A stretch of DNA of 64,000 bases from an uncultured Akkermansia sp. (GTDB taxonomy: Bacteria > Verrucomicrobiota > Verrucomicrobiia > Verrucomicrobiales > Akkermansiaceae): positions 1-64,000 of the forward strand of contig CANQAC010000003.1 of the NCBI GenBank assembly GCA_947589345.1, read 5' to 3'. This document shows, piece after piece, positions 33,483 to 43,238 of the stretch. The position numbers and the translations under genes are program-made. The notes under the pieces are model-generated. The model did no database searches and was not told the DNA's origin. It saw nothing but the letters and a program-made list of their open reading frames with translations. The first letter of the stretch is position 1, and each line of letters opens with the position of its first letter.

Positions 33483-33511
33483 TTGATTCCATGACCCTTT
33501 CCGTGTAGAAT
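33483..33511 (+). promoter_or_regulatory. Predicted promoter of the 33518 gene (leaderless)
   Basis: TTGATT 33483-33488, 17-bp spacer, TAGAAT 33506-33511, 6 nt, ATG 33518; back-to-back with the hisC promoter. Confidence 0.6.
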
Positions 33512-33517
33512 GAGAGC

Positions 33518-34531
33518 ATGACGGTACAAGTGCGGAACAATAGTCTCTTCGCCATGGCAATCGCCGTTGGTCTGGTCTTTATCACGGTCATCTGCTGGTT
33601 GCACTCCGCTGCCATCTCCCGCGATTTCCTCGATACGCTGACCTCACCGGAGGAAACGCCCGGCAGCCACTTTGAACTGAATTTTGATTACAATCTTGGC
33701 GACCCATCCCCTTACACTCGCTTGCTTGGCGCAGAGCATTACGACCCCTACCTGCGTATCCCCGGTGATGCTCCGGTTCATGTGCGCATCTACACCCACC
33801 GCGGGAAGCTGTGTGCTCATCTGGCGTTACCGGATGGCGCCGAGCTGCCGGAAGGAATACGTGTGATTGGACGTGTGCAGCAAACCAGTATGATATATCG
33901 TCGGCATCCGGACGGGCTGCGTCACCCGCTGAGACTTCTTTTGTTGACCTTTGAGTTATGGGGCAAGGAATCTCCCAGGCCCTTGGCCGTAATACTGCAG
34001 ACGATAGAACTGGACATCATGGCGCACACGGCGGACTACGTACCATGCCTCACGTTGCCGGATGCGTACGCCGGCCGCCCCTGCAAAGATATTAACATGC
34101 CACACCGTGGAGAACTGCCTTCCAAGATTGATGCTCCGCCAGTACCTGCAGCTATTCTGCGCATGGTCTACGCTTTGGCTTCTGTGGAGGATCAAACTCA
34201 CGCCGATTTGGTCGCCTCAGCCCTGCGCGAGTACGCCGACATCGTCATCCGGCACGAACCCTTTCCCTTGCGCCCATGGCCGGATAACTGGGGCGAGATC
34301 AAAGGATATGTCCGCGATGCCTCTCGGCTCATCACTCCGACACTTACTTATCTGCAGGAACACGAATGCTTCCACTCCTCTAACCTCAGTTCCTTTATCA
34401 ATGGACCAGTGTTCGAGGCAATCTTTGGCACCCGATTTGAGGATACCTCGAGTGATCGTGTGCAGCGGCAACCCATCCCGATGTACCGCAGACCTAACCT
34501 GCCTTGTGATACCTGCGAACTTCAGAACTGA
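33518..34531 (+). CDS. Hypothetical membrane-anchored protein
   Basis: N-terminal TM LFAMAIAVGLVFITVICWLHSAA; long ORF, convergent with next gene. Confidence 0.7.
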   Translation: MTVQVRNNSLFAMAIAVGLVFITVICWLHSAAISRDFLDTLTSPEETPGSHFELNFDYNLGDPSPYTRLLGAEHYDPYLRIPGDAPVHVRIYTHRGKLCAHLALPDGAELPEGIRVIGRVQQTSMIYRRHPDGLRHPLRLLLLTFELWGKESPRPLAVILQTIELDIMAHTADYVPCLTLPDAYAGRPCKDINMPHRGELPSKIDAPPVPAAILRMVYALASVEDQTHADLVASALREYADIVIRHEPFPLRPWPDNWGEIKGYVRDASRLITPTLTYLQEHECFHSSNLSSFINGPVFEAIFGTRFEDTSSDRVQRQPIPMYRRPNLPCDTCELQN

Positions 34532-35808
34532 GGAATTTTTCGCAAGGGCGGCACGCTATTCTGCCCGGGTGATCCATGGCTATCAAGGCTTCCCTCAGGG
34601 GCGGCTGCTCGTTGCTTCAAGGGCGATGCCGCGCTCTCTTGCGCGCCTTTCTGCCAAGTATTGAGGGCCGACTGGAGTTGCATATCCGGATACCCACTGT
34701 AGAGTACTTGCGAGTGCTCGTTGACAAGCACTGCATGAGGCAGCTGACTCACGCGATATGCCCGACCGGCCGTACCCTGTTCATCATCCATATAGCACAC
34801 TTTTATCCCGTTCTCCCGGAGAAGTTTCTCAAGCTCCTCGCGAGTTCGATGTACCACCACCGGGCATAACACTAACTGGGGATATTGCGCTATCAGTGCG
34901 GCCTGCTTGCGCATGATGGAAAAACCGACATCTTCCTCCGGATCCCAAAAAAATATCAGGTTGGCCTTGCCCACTACAGGAAACAAACTATCCGTCCCAT
35001 GCGCATCCACCACCTTGATGCGTGGAGGTATAGCTCCTTCATCCAGCTTGCTAATGCGATAAATAAGTTCCTGGGCAGCATCAGTGAGACTTACGTCGCC
35101 AAACTGAGCATCTTGCGGCGATAATATGAGAGCCTGTCGAATCAGGTAAATGCGCTTAGCGCGCGCATGAGCACGGCCTCCTACTTCGCCGGCCAACGTA
35201 GGATTGGCTAGCATCACGCTCATAGCCAAGGCTGCCGCCCCACGAGCGGCGGGATGACTGTTACGTTCATAAATCTTCTGCAAAACTTCGTAGACATCTG
35301 CGCCGCTGTTTTGTGCCAGCTTCGCACAAACCTCTCCAATGAGAGGTGATCCGAAATGACGATAACGCACCGAATTCAACAGAGCCTGCGCCCCAACCGC
35401 CAGCTTCTGCGGATCTTTTTCGTAAAGCTTCGCCAGACTCTCCGGGTGATTCAAGAACCACACCACAGCGGGAGCCGCCCACGGCTCATCCATCTCATAC
35501 GTCTTAATCTTTTTCTGAGACCGATTATCGACCTTCCCACGACCTCCTCCGGCAGTATCCGGAACGTCCCGAGTGCCGGTGAGACCGCGGATCGATTTCC
35601 ATAAAGCTTCGGCCACTTCCCCCGTGGATGGCGGGAGAATCGCATCCCGCTGCTCCGGGGTAGTGGCCACACTCAGGGCAGCGTGATATTCCGCCTCCTG
35701 CTGTTCCCAGAGTTCCAACGCCTGCTTCATCTGCTGCTCATTGGCACGGCTGAGAGGCAACAAAAATGCTGCCGACAAGGCTGCCCACGCTGTGTATCGC
35801 ATCTTCAT
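34522..35808 (-). CDS. Secreted hypothetical protein with C-terminal thioredoxin-like domain
   Basis: Signal peptide MKMRYTAWAALSAAFLLPLSRA; KANLIFFWDPEEDVGFSIMRKQAALI..YRVSQLPHAVLVNEHSQVLYSGY resembles a TlpA/thioredoxin-type fold without CxxC. Confidence 0.7.
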   Translation of the reverse strand: MKMRYTAWAALSAAFLLPLSRANEQQMKQALELWEQQEAEYHAALSVATTPEQRDAILPPSTGEVAEALWKSIRGLTGTRDVPDTAGGGRGKVDNRSQKKIKTYEMDEPWAAPAVVWFLNHPESLAKLYEKDPQKLAVGAQALLNSVRYRHFGSPLIGEVCAKLAQNSGADVYEVLQKIYERNSHPAARGAAALAMSVMLANPTLAGEVGGRAHARAKRIYLIRQALILSPQDAQFGDVSLTDAAQELIYRISKLDEGAIPPRIKVVDAHGTDSLFPVVGKANLIFFWDPEEDVGFSIMRKQAALIAQYPQLVLCPVVVHRTREELEKLLRENGIKVCYMDDEQGTAGRAYRVSQLPHAVLVNEHSQVLYSGYPDMQLQSALNTWQKGAQESAASPLKQRAAAPEGSLDSHGSPGQNSVPPLRKIPQF

Positions 35809-35814
35809 GCCTCC

Positions 35815-35843
35815 ATTATAGGACCGCACGTCTCATTCATCAA
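35815..35843 (-). promoter_or_regulatory. Predicted promoter of the 35808 gene (leaderless)
   Basis: Minus strand TTGATG, 17-bp spacer, TATAAT (35820-35815), 6 nt, ATG 35808. Confidence 0.65.
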
Positions 35844-35889
35844 GTGCTAAAAGAAAACCCAAGTAGTAGCATTGGGGAAAATGCGGTTG

Positions 35890-37401
35890 TTATTCGGGGA
35901 GATAATCCAGAACTTCCTGCCAGCTCAAAATGCGCACGCACAGGAACACCAGGTGAATCGTATGCCACCAATTATTTTCATACGATGAGATGATTTTGTA
36001 GGGTATTTTGTTCCCCTCTGAGTTGGTGAAAAGGGCTGTGGAACGATCCACCTCATCCCTCGGCACGTTCCATTGGCGGTCAAAGGTCTCAATGCTGATA
36101 AAGCCTTTCCCTTTCACGGGCGACGAGTTGTCCCACGTGGTGAGCTGTCCGCTGAGTTCCGCGCGCAGCAAGACACGAAGGGTTGGAGGCAAGCAATGGA
36201 ACCTTTCCTTGGCAACCAGACGCGCCATCTGTTGAATCGGTTCTTTGAAACGCTCCAAGATGAACTCGTGAGGCAGATTGCTCAGGGCTCCGGGGGCTTG
36301 AGGCTTCGCCACCATTTTCTCCCCATCGGGTAAGATAATCGGAGAACCATCGGCTAAGCAGAAGTAGCCTTTGATATTGGTAATTTTCCTTCCGTCGGGC
36401 AGCATGATAGTAGAGCCGGGATTCAGGTACTGGTTGCTGTTATATGGAGAAGAGCGGTAATCGACATCATGAAAATACAGGCCCATGGCAGCGGCCAAGC
36501 GTACATTTCTCTCATCCTCAGAAAGAGCGTTGAGCATGTCTGCCACCGCACTCATCTGTTCCTTCTCGGCGTCTGCCAACCGCTCCTTGTACGCCTTATA
36601 CTGCTCGCGTATCGCCTCTACTTCCTCCGGAAAGAGCGCAAGGATATCTTTAGCGCCGATGAGATTCTCGCAACGTTCAACAATCTGACGCCATCGTGTA
36701 TAACGCACTCTTTGCACCGGATCCTCATAGATGTCCTTGATCTTTCTTTCCTTTCCGTCAGGTCCCGTGTACAAGGCCCTATCGGTGTCTCCGTGCCAGA
36801 TATACTTGATTCCACAATCCATGGTCGCCTCGGTGCGGTATCCTTTCCACGCGTCGCTACCGTCCTGATGGTAGATTTTCTTGTCGAAGGTAGCTAGTAA
36901 CGCCCAGCGATGTTCATCCGGCATGTTCTTCAGCAAGTATTTTGCCGTGTTGCGCACAACAGTTTCAACGTCTTTCCTGAAAAAGCCGAGCGCAGCGTCT
37001 TTTTTGAAAAATTTCACCTCCTCGTAGATCTCGCCCCAAAACTTTGATTTATCTACCTCGCTGTAATTCATAGGACGCTGCCCACGGCCCGCAAAAAAAG
37101 CCTTCCCCTGATAATGGCACGTCCCCGGGGCGCCCTGATAAATGAACATCGACTGTGAACCGTCTTTGCAAAACATGAGACCCAGCTGCTCGGCAAGAAA
37201 GCATTCGCGAGTGATGGGAGGCAGTTGACGCACCTTTTTTACCGTTTCCATGAGTTCCTTACGCTTTACACCCTTGATGTCAGATACATCCACCGGTTTG
37301 TAGGCGGCGTAAACACAATCTGGGAATACAGTGAGCAGCGCTATAGTGATCTCAATCGCTATTCTTATCCAAAGACACTTATTTTCAATCAATTTGAACA
37401 T
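35890..37401 (-). CDS. Hypothetical secreted/periplasmic protein
   Basis: N-terminal hydrophobic segment IRIAIEITIALLTVFPDCVYAAY; 503 aa ORF, family not recognised. Confidence 0.65.
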   Translation of the reverse strand: MFKLIENKCLWIRIAIEITIALLTVFPDCVYAAYKPVDVSDIKGVKRKELMETVKKVRQLPPITRECFLAEQLGLMFCKDGSQSMFIYQGAPGTCHYQGKAFFAGRGQRPMNYSEVDKSKFWGEIYEEVKFFKKDAALGFFRKDVETVVRNTAKYLLKNMPDEHRWALLATFDKKIYHQDGSDAWKGYRTEATMDCGIKYIWHGDTDRALYTGPDGKERKIKDIYEDPVQRVRYTRWRQIVERCENLIGAKDILALFPEEVEAIREQYKAYKERLADAEKEQMSAVADMLNALSEDERNVRLAAAMGLYFHDVDYRSSPYNSNQYLNPGSTIMLPDGRKITNIKGYFCLADGSPIILPDGEKMVAKPQAPGALSNLPHEFILERFKEPIQQMARLVAKERFHCLPPTLRVLLRAELSGQLTTWDNSSPVKGKGFISIETFDRQWNVPRDEVDRSTALFTNSEGNKIPYKIISSYENNWWHTIHLVFLCVRILSWQEVLDYLPE

Positions 37402-37888
37402 ATCAACACCGTTAATATGAGACAACTCAACCTCACCAAGTCGCAAATCCTTGGCTCAATTCCTGTGTGCGCCTTCCAGCGCCGTTGCGTTTGCGTCCGA
37501 CCTGTAGCGAAAAACCCCTCATTTTATGAAACATGTATATCTCTTTTGAGAAGCAATGTCAAATAAATAATTGTTGCCATTGAGCATTTTTCAGCAAACT
37601 AGCATCGGGTGGAACTTCAAATTCTGCAAAAAGAAAAAGATCAATGGGGAGGTTTTAGGAGATGTCTGTGGAAAATGTAGAGACAGATGCCGTACAGTGC
37701 ATTGCTTCTGAGAGGAGATGTGCAAACCACCCCACGCAATGCGTAAGATGCTGGATGCGTCGCGTTCACGCTTTTGAATCCTCACGGGATGCGCACTGTT
37801 TTTCAGAACACAAACAGACAACGGCAAATGCGTTTGCACTGGGGCTTCCTCTTGCCAAATGCGAGGAGCTGTGATAGGATGGAACTCA

Positions 37889-38989
37889 ATGAGGAGATGG
37901 ATGACACGCATCTTGCTGGTACTGCTGCTTGTGGCGTTGACGGCAGGCGTTTTTTTGTGGGTCAAAGTCAATCGGAAAACGGAGCAGCTTCTCCAACCCG
38001 TCAATCCTGTTTACCAAGGCTACTCAGATCTGCCTGACAAAACTCAGGGCGTGCAGCTTGATCCTTTCTCCTTGACCGGGCGGGATGGTCATCGCATCCA
38101 AGCCTGTCTGGTACGCGCTTCATCCGGAAAAGATATCACTCCCCGCCAGCAGACCCTGTTGGAGCGTTTACAAAATCACATACCCGACCGCCTGCGTCAG
38201 ATCGACTTCGTCCTCATCTGCGTGGATTGGGATCACGGCATCCGCTCCGCTCTTCCCTTGGCTGAGCAATTCGCTGCCGCCGGCATCACTTGCGTGCTCT
38301 GGGAACCCCGAGGCAGCATGTCTTCCCGTCCTTACTGCACCCACGGCGTACTCGAGAGCCAAGATGTTCCCCTCATCATCAACGCACTTGAGGAGCAAGC
38401 CGGTCGCAAGGATCTGATGATTCTGGGAGTCGGTCAACGTTTCGGTGCAGAACTCATGCTGCATGCCGCCGTCAGTGATCCCCGACTTCGCGCCGTGGCA
38501 GCTATTGACACCCGCGCCTCTTTGAGCAACCGGATCAAACGCAGTGGTACTTCACTGCTCATCCGCGAGCTGGTCGGGTGGCGTATGAAGGCTCTCACTG
38601 GTCTTGAACCCTTTGATATAGCGGCTGTACAGAGTATTTTTCGCCTGCCGCGCCAAGTACCGATTCTGCTTGCATTCTCAAGCGAAGATGATCCGGATAG
38701 TCTGCCGGAAGATTCTATCGCTCTCTACACCCAACTTCACCCGGAACAGCGTTGCCTCATCACTTTACGCACACAGAAAGACGCCGCTGATGCGGTCACG
38801 CGCGATGTCGTGTACACCCAGAAAGGAGAAACCCGCGAGGTACAACAACACGCCGAAGCGCTTTTGCTGCGAGATGCAGACGATATCCCCGTGCAAATCT
38901 TACGCTGGATGAATGAGAAGCTGCCGACATTGCAGGAACTGCCCCCCGACGAGTTGGGAGACCAATCCCTATTAACGCCCAAGTCATGA
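37889..38989 (+). CDS. Membrane-anchored alpha/beta-hydrolase-like protein
   Basis: N-terminal TM; VDWDHGIRSALPLAEQFAAAGITCVLWEPRG..DLMILGVGQRFGAELMLHAAVSDPRLRAVAAID alpha/beta-hydrolase-like layout. Confidence 0.65.
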   Translation: MRRWMTRILLVLLLVALTAGVFLWVKVNRKTEQLLQPVNPVYQGYSDLPDKTQGVQLDPFSLTGRDGHRIQACLVRASSGKDITPRQQTLLERLQNHIPDRLRQIDFVLICVDWDHGIRSALPLAEQFAAAGITCVLWEPRGSMSSRPYCTHGVLESQDVPLIINALEEQAGRKDLMILGVGQRFGAELMLHAAVSDPRLRAVAAIDTRASLSNRIKRSGTSLLIRELVGWRMKALTGLEPFDIAAVQSIFRLPRQVPILLAFSSEDDPDSLPEDSIALYTQLHPEQRCLITLRTQKDAADAVTRDVVYTQKGETREVQQHAEALLLRDADDIPVQILRWMNEKLPTLQELPPDELGDQSLLTPKS

Positions 38990-40080
38990 GTACTGCCGCG
39001 CCCAGTTCTGCTGATACTCACCGGCGCCAAAACCGCTTACGGCGTGGATTTGAGCTCACTGGACAGCGACACATGCTTCCCCTGCTCATCGTAGCCGCCG
39101 TTGTAGCCGCCATTATTCATCTGATGGCGTTCCGAGCTGCCCCCTGGCTGTTACGACTGTGGCGCCAAGACATCATTCTCTCGAAAACAGAACGTGTGAC
39201 CGACGATTTGGTCGCCCGAGTGGTGGTACGAGACACCACAACCGAACTACAGGAAGCCGCCGTGCCATTGCCGACCGAGGATTCCCTTCCCCCTGAGCAA
39301 TTAGAGCAGGAGCCCCAGGAAATCGACCTTCTTGACATGGATATCAAAGAGCTGGTGATGGCTCCCGGAGAAACAAATATACCCCTGCCCGCCCCGGAGC
39401 AGACCAGTGAACCGGAAACTCAGCAAGCCCAAATGATGCCCGATGCCCCCGCGTTGGCAAACTTTGCTCCGGATATGGATACGAGCTTGTCAGCTCTGCT
39501 CCCGGAGCCAACGCCCATCAACGCTAATTCTGTCATTGTCAATGCTTCTGCCCAGCTTCAAGAGCTGGAGAATGCCGAGGGTTTGATTGAAAAAGAATTG
39601 CGCAAACAAGCCGCACGCGGCAACAACGCCCTGCCCTCCGACACTCGCAGCCTTGCCCAACTCATGGGCATTGCCAATCCCGGCGCTTCATCCGGCGTAG
39701 CCCGTCTCGGAGCGGATCTTCTCTTCGCCTTCAACGAAAGTCGGCTTAAAAATTCCGCCCGTATCTCATTACTGCAGCTCGCTGCTCTTATCCACAAAAA
39801 TCCATCCACGACCTTCATTATCGAAGGGCATACTGACGGCATTGGTGGGGATGAATATAACGCTCAACTCTCCCTGCGCCGCGCACAAGCGGTCGTTGAG
39901 TGGCTCGCGGGCAATGGCGTACCCACCGCGCGGGTCTATACGCGTGCCTGCGGATCCACTCGCCCCCTGGTCCCTACCGATCTGCCGCGTGATGAACAGG
40001 CCCTCAACCGTCGCGTGGAAATCCACATGCGCAAGCCGGGCGAATTGATGCCGGATGGATGCGTGCCTGCAAAAAAATGA
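38986..40080 (+). CDS. OmpA-family protein with N-terminal TM
   Basis: LLFAFNESRLKNSARISLLQLAALIHKNPSTTFIIEGHTDGIGGDEYNAQLSLRRAQAVVEWL. Confidence 0.87.
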   Translation: MSTAAPSSADTHRRQNRLRRGFELTGQRHMLPLLIVAAVVAAIIHLMAFRAAPWLLRLWRQDIILSKTERVTDDLVARVVVRDTTTELQEAAVPLPTEDSLPPEQLEQEPQEIDLLDMDIKELVMAPGETNIPLPAPEQTSEPETQQAQMMPDAPALANFAPDMDTSLSALLPEPTPINANSVIVNASAQLQELENAEGLIEKELRKQAARGNNALPSDTRSLAQLMGIANPGASSGVARLGADLLFAFNESRLKNSARISLLQLAALIHKNPSTTFIIEGHTDGIGGDEYNAQLSLRRAQAVVEWLAGNGVPTARVYTRACGSTRPLVPTDLPRDEQALNRRVEIHMRKPGELMPDGCVPAKK

Positions 40081-40958
40081 ACATAGTGGCGCCATCACTC
40101 ATCCTCCGGTCCGCAGAGGAGGGGGATATTCCCCTGCCGGGTCGTACCACCCCGATCATCGGTTCCCGGTCCTTTCTCATCTCACTGGATTACGACGGCA
40201 CCCTGCGTCGCAAAGGCATGCAACCAAAAGATATGGATGCAAAAAGTTTCCAATTGCTCAAGCAGTTGCGCCATCAGGGGATTCGCTGGGGCATCAATAC
40301 CGGGCGCTGCCTGGCTGACATGGCCGAAGTCCTCGCATCGCTCCCCCTGCAACCGGATTTTCTATGCACCTGTGAGCGCTACATTTACTTGTCCGATGGA
40401 AACGGCGTGCTGCAACCGCTCGCGGAACACAATGCCCGATGCCATGCAGCCAATACACACCTGCGTAACACGGTGCTGCCCGCGTGGAATGCGGCTCTGA
40501 ATTCCCTGCGCCGCGAACTGCCCCATGCACAGTGGGAAATTGCCGCCACCGACCCCCTCTCCATTGTCGCCCAGGATAGCGAAACCATGGACCTGCTCAT
40601 GCCTTCCATTCTCGAGCTTGCCTCCTCCCTGCCTGACGTCACCGCGCAGCGCGCCGGCAAATACCTGCGTCTCTCCGATGCTCACTTCAACAAGGGCGTA
40701 GCCTTGCAAGCCGTGCTGAACGCCTGGCATATTCCCGAACATCACCTCTTCCTCATGGGGGATGGACACAACGACCTTGACGCCTTCCGCCTGTTTCCTC
40801 ACGCTTTCTGTGCAACGCCGGCGGATGCTCATGTTGACGTCCTGCGATGGATATCGCAACGAGGCGGCTACATCTTCCCTGATGTGCCTTCAGCGCTCCT
40901 CGCGTGGGAGAGCTCCCTCGTCGCCGGAGATTCACTTCCAGGCCCGAGACAAGCGTAG
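40059..40958 (+). CDS. HAD-superfamily hydrolase (Cof-like)
   Basis: FLISLDYDGTLRR, GINTGRCLADM, LMGDGHNDLDAFRL. Confidence 0.88.
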   Translation: MRACKKMNIVAPSLILRSAEEGDIPLPGRTTPIIGSRSFLISLDYDGTLRRKGMQPKDMDAKSFQLLKQLRHQGIRWGINTGRCLADMAEVLASLPLQPDFLCTCERYIYLSDGNGVLQPLAEHNARCHAANTHLRNTVLPAWNAALNSLRRELPHAQWEIAATDPLSIVAQDSETMDLLMPSILELASSLPDVTAQRAGKYLRLSDAHFNKGVALQAVLNAWHIPEHHLFLMGDGHNDLDAFRLFPHAFCATPADAHVDVLRWISQRGGYIFPDVPSALLAWESSLVAGDSLPGPRQA

Positions 40959-41281
40959 GAGAGGTTTCGCTATCTTCCGTGGAGGGAGATACCATAATGG
41001 AACCTCCTGCGCTTCCTCACTCGGAACGCCGAAAGGCATGCAGAATCAGTCCGGACCTCGCTGCCGGAAAGGTCATGAACTCCCCATCCCCATTTGCCCA
41101 TCCTTTGGAAATGAGTTCCTCAACACGTACAATCAACACCTCGCCAATCGAAAGTCAGTCGCCGTGATCGGGAATCGCCTCTTCTGCCGCACCCGCTCCA
41201 TGCTCGGGAGTGAATTGCTCTTGACGCGTGCTTGAATTAGGATAGAATGAGGACGCGGTGCAGCAAACCGCTTCCCGAATC

Positions 41282-42106
41282 ATGGCAGCAAAGTTCCTAC
41301 TCGTCATCCCGGCACGCTACGCATCCACCCGCTTGCCAGGAAAGCCACTCGTTAAAATCGCCGGCATTGAAATGATCCGCCGCGTCGCGGATATAGCGGC
41401 TTGTATCTGCCGACATAACGAAACGTGTAATTACGTGGTCGCGACGGATGACCAGCGCATCCAGACCTTCTGCCAGAGCGCCGAAATACCGGTCATGATG
41501 ACGGCTGAAAGCTGCCGCAGCGGCACAGAACGCTGCCGGGACGTTGTGCAACACCACCCCTCTCGCCCCGACTTTGTGGTCAACCTGCAAGGAGATAATC
41601 CCCTCTGCCCCCCATGGGTTATTCAGCAACTGCTGGATGCCTGTCAGGCTGAGCAAGCTGATGTGTACACACCATGCATTCGCCTCAATTGGGAGGAGTA
41701 CGATCGTTTGGTGGAATCAAAGCGTAGCACACCATTCAGCGGCACCACCGTGCTTGTAGATCATGCAGGCTATGCCATGGCCTTTTCAAAAAATATCATT
41801 CCCGCCGTTCGCAAACCGGCTAAAGCCCGCGAACTCTGCCCGCTCAGCCCGGTGCGCCGTCATGTCGGTCTTTATGCTTACACAACTGACGCTTTGCAGA
41901 CCTATTTTTCCCTGCCTGAATCACCCTACGAACCCGGTTGCATTGAAGGACTGGAGCAAATGCGTTTTCTTTTTAATGGTCTGCGCATCAAAATGGTCGA
42001 AACAGACTACCGAGGGCGCAAATCAACCGCCGGCGTGGACTCACCTGAGGACGTCCAGCGCGTGGAAGCTATCTTGCGGGAATACGGGGAATTCGACCTT
42101 AGCTGA
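41282..42106 (+). CDS. kdsB: 3-deoxy-manno-octulosonate cytidylyltransferase
   Basis: FLLVIPARYASTRLPGKPLVKIAG, VATDDQRI, SGTERCRDV, VNLQGDNPL, LEQMRFLFNGLRI. Confidence 0.94.
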   Translation: MAAKFLLVIPARYASTRLPGKPLVKIAGIEMIRRVADIAACICRHNETCNYVVATDDQRIQTFCQSAEIPVMMTAESCRSGTERCRDVVQHHPSRPDFVVNLQGDNPLCPPWVIQQLLDACQAEQADVYTPCIRLNWEEYDRLVESKRSTPFSGTTVLVDHAGYAMAFSKNIIPAVRKPAKARELCPLSPVRRHVGLYAYTTDALQTYFSLPESPYEPGCIEGLEQMRFLFNGLRIKMVETDYRGRKSTAGVDSPEDVQRVEAILREYGEFDLS

Positions 42107-42120
42107 TACTTCCTCCCGCC

Positions 42121-42834
42121 ATGCCTCGCGTGCCATCGAAGCTTCCGCAACATATCGCCATCATCATGGATGGAAATGGTCGCTGGGCGCGCCTGCACGA
42201 CCTGCCCCGTTCCAAAGGCCACGAAAAAGGAGGGGAGGCCGTCCACCGGGTGATCCAAATGTGCCTGGAGCGAGGAATCCCTTGGCTTACTCTCTATGCC
42301 TTTTCTACGGAAAATTGGGGACGATCGGCAGCGGAAGTAAGGGGACTCATGAATATGCTCTACCGCTTTCTCAAGCAAAGCCGGTCCATCCTCACGGAAA
42401 AAGATGTGCGATTGCGTGCCATTGGTGAACTGGATATGCTTCCGGAGAAAAATCGTCGTCTGCTGCAGGAGTATACAGAAGGCTCGGCATCCCACAAAGC
42501 ATTGAATCTCACCCTCGCTCTCTCCTATGGTTCCCGACAGGAGATTACATCCGCCGCACGCCGTCTCGCAGCCCGTGTGCAAGCTGGCGAACTGGAACCA
42601 AACGATATCACGCCGCAACTACTCAGCGACTCGCTCTACACCGTCGGCATGCCCGACCCGGATCTGCTCATCCGCACTTCGGGTGAATTACGTCTCTCCA
42701 ATTACCTCCTCTGGCAAGTGAGCTATGCTGAACTGTGGGTGACCGACGTGTTGTGGCCGGACTTCTCAGAAGCCGACTTTGACGAAGCTCTGGCAGACTA
42801 CGCTGCGCGCCACAGGAGATATGGCAAACACTAG
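42121..42834 (+). CDS. uppS: Isoprenyl (undecaprenyl) diphosphate synthase
   Basis: HIAIIMDGNGRWAR, HEKGGEAVHRVI, LTLYAFSTENWGR, LLIRTSGELRLSNYLLWQ. Confidence 0.96.
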   Translation: MPRVPSKLPQHIAIIMDGNGRWARLHDLPRSKGHEKGGEAVHRVIQMCLERGIPWLTLYAFSTENWGRSAAEVRGLMNMLYRFLKQSRSILTEKDVRLRAIGELDMLPEKNRRLLQEYTEGSASHKALNLTLALSYGSRQEITSAARRLAARVQAGELEPNDITPQLLSDSLYTVGMPDPDLLIRTSGELRLSNYLLWQVSYAELWVTDVLWPDFSEADFDEALADYAARHRRYGKH

Positions 42835-43220
42835 TTTTTGGGGGGCTGTGGAGTAGGGTGCGGGCGATTGACCGGTGCAGGCCGACGAATCACCGTTTCG
42901 CCTTCTTTAGCTTGGTTGGCTCGGTCACGAGCCGTTTGCTCAAAGTACTCAGGATCCATCATCCAAATATAGCGATTGTGCGCTTCTTCCTCCTCCTCCA
43001 TCGCTTTGATGAGCCGGTGACTCGCAGAGTCCTTCTGCTGACGCAAACTCTTCACCTCTAACCATGCCGGCAGCACCAGCATCGTCCCTAAAAATGTCTC
43101 AAGAGCCAAAAAAATTAGTCCACATATTCCGAGTACGTGCCAAATTCCCTGCGTTTGCTGCTCGCGCCGTAGCTCAATTTCCTCACGGGTGCGGCGTCTT
43201 CTGGTCGGTAACAGGGACAT
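42831..43220 (-). CDS. FtsB/DivIC-like septum formation initiator family protein (candidate)
   Basis: Short protein: basic N-term, single TM, coiled-coil, then YFEQTARDRANQAKEGETVIR resembling the DivIC/FtsB C-terminal motif. Confidence 0.6.
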   Translation of the reverse strand: MSLLPTRRRRTREEIELRREQQTQGIWHVLGICGLIFLALETFLGTMLVLPAWLEVKSLRQQKDSASHRLIKAMEEEEEAHNRYIWMMDPEYFEQTARDRANQAKEGETVIRRPAPVNRPHPTPQPPKN

Positions 43221-43238
43221 CGTTTACTCAGAATATCG

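Noticed and set aside
40762-41235. 157-aa ORF between the HAD gene and kdsB
   Set aside because: Mostly overlaps the HAD gene in another frame; the promoter-like TTGACG-N16-TAGAAT before kdsB lies in its tail, so it is more likely spacer.
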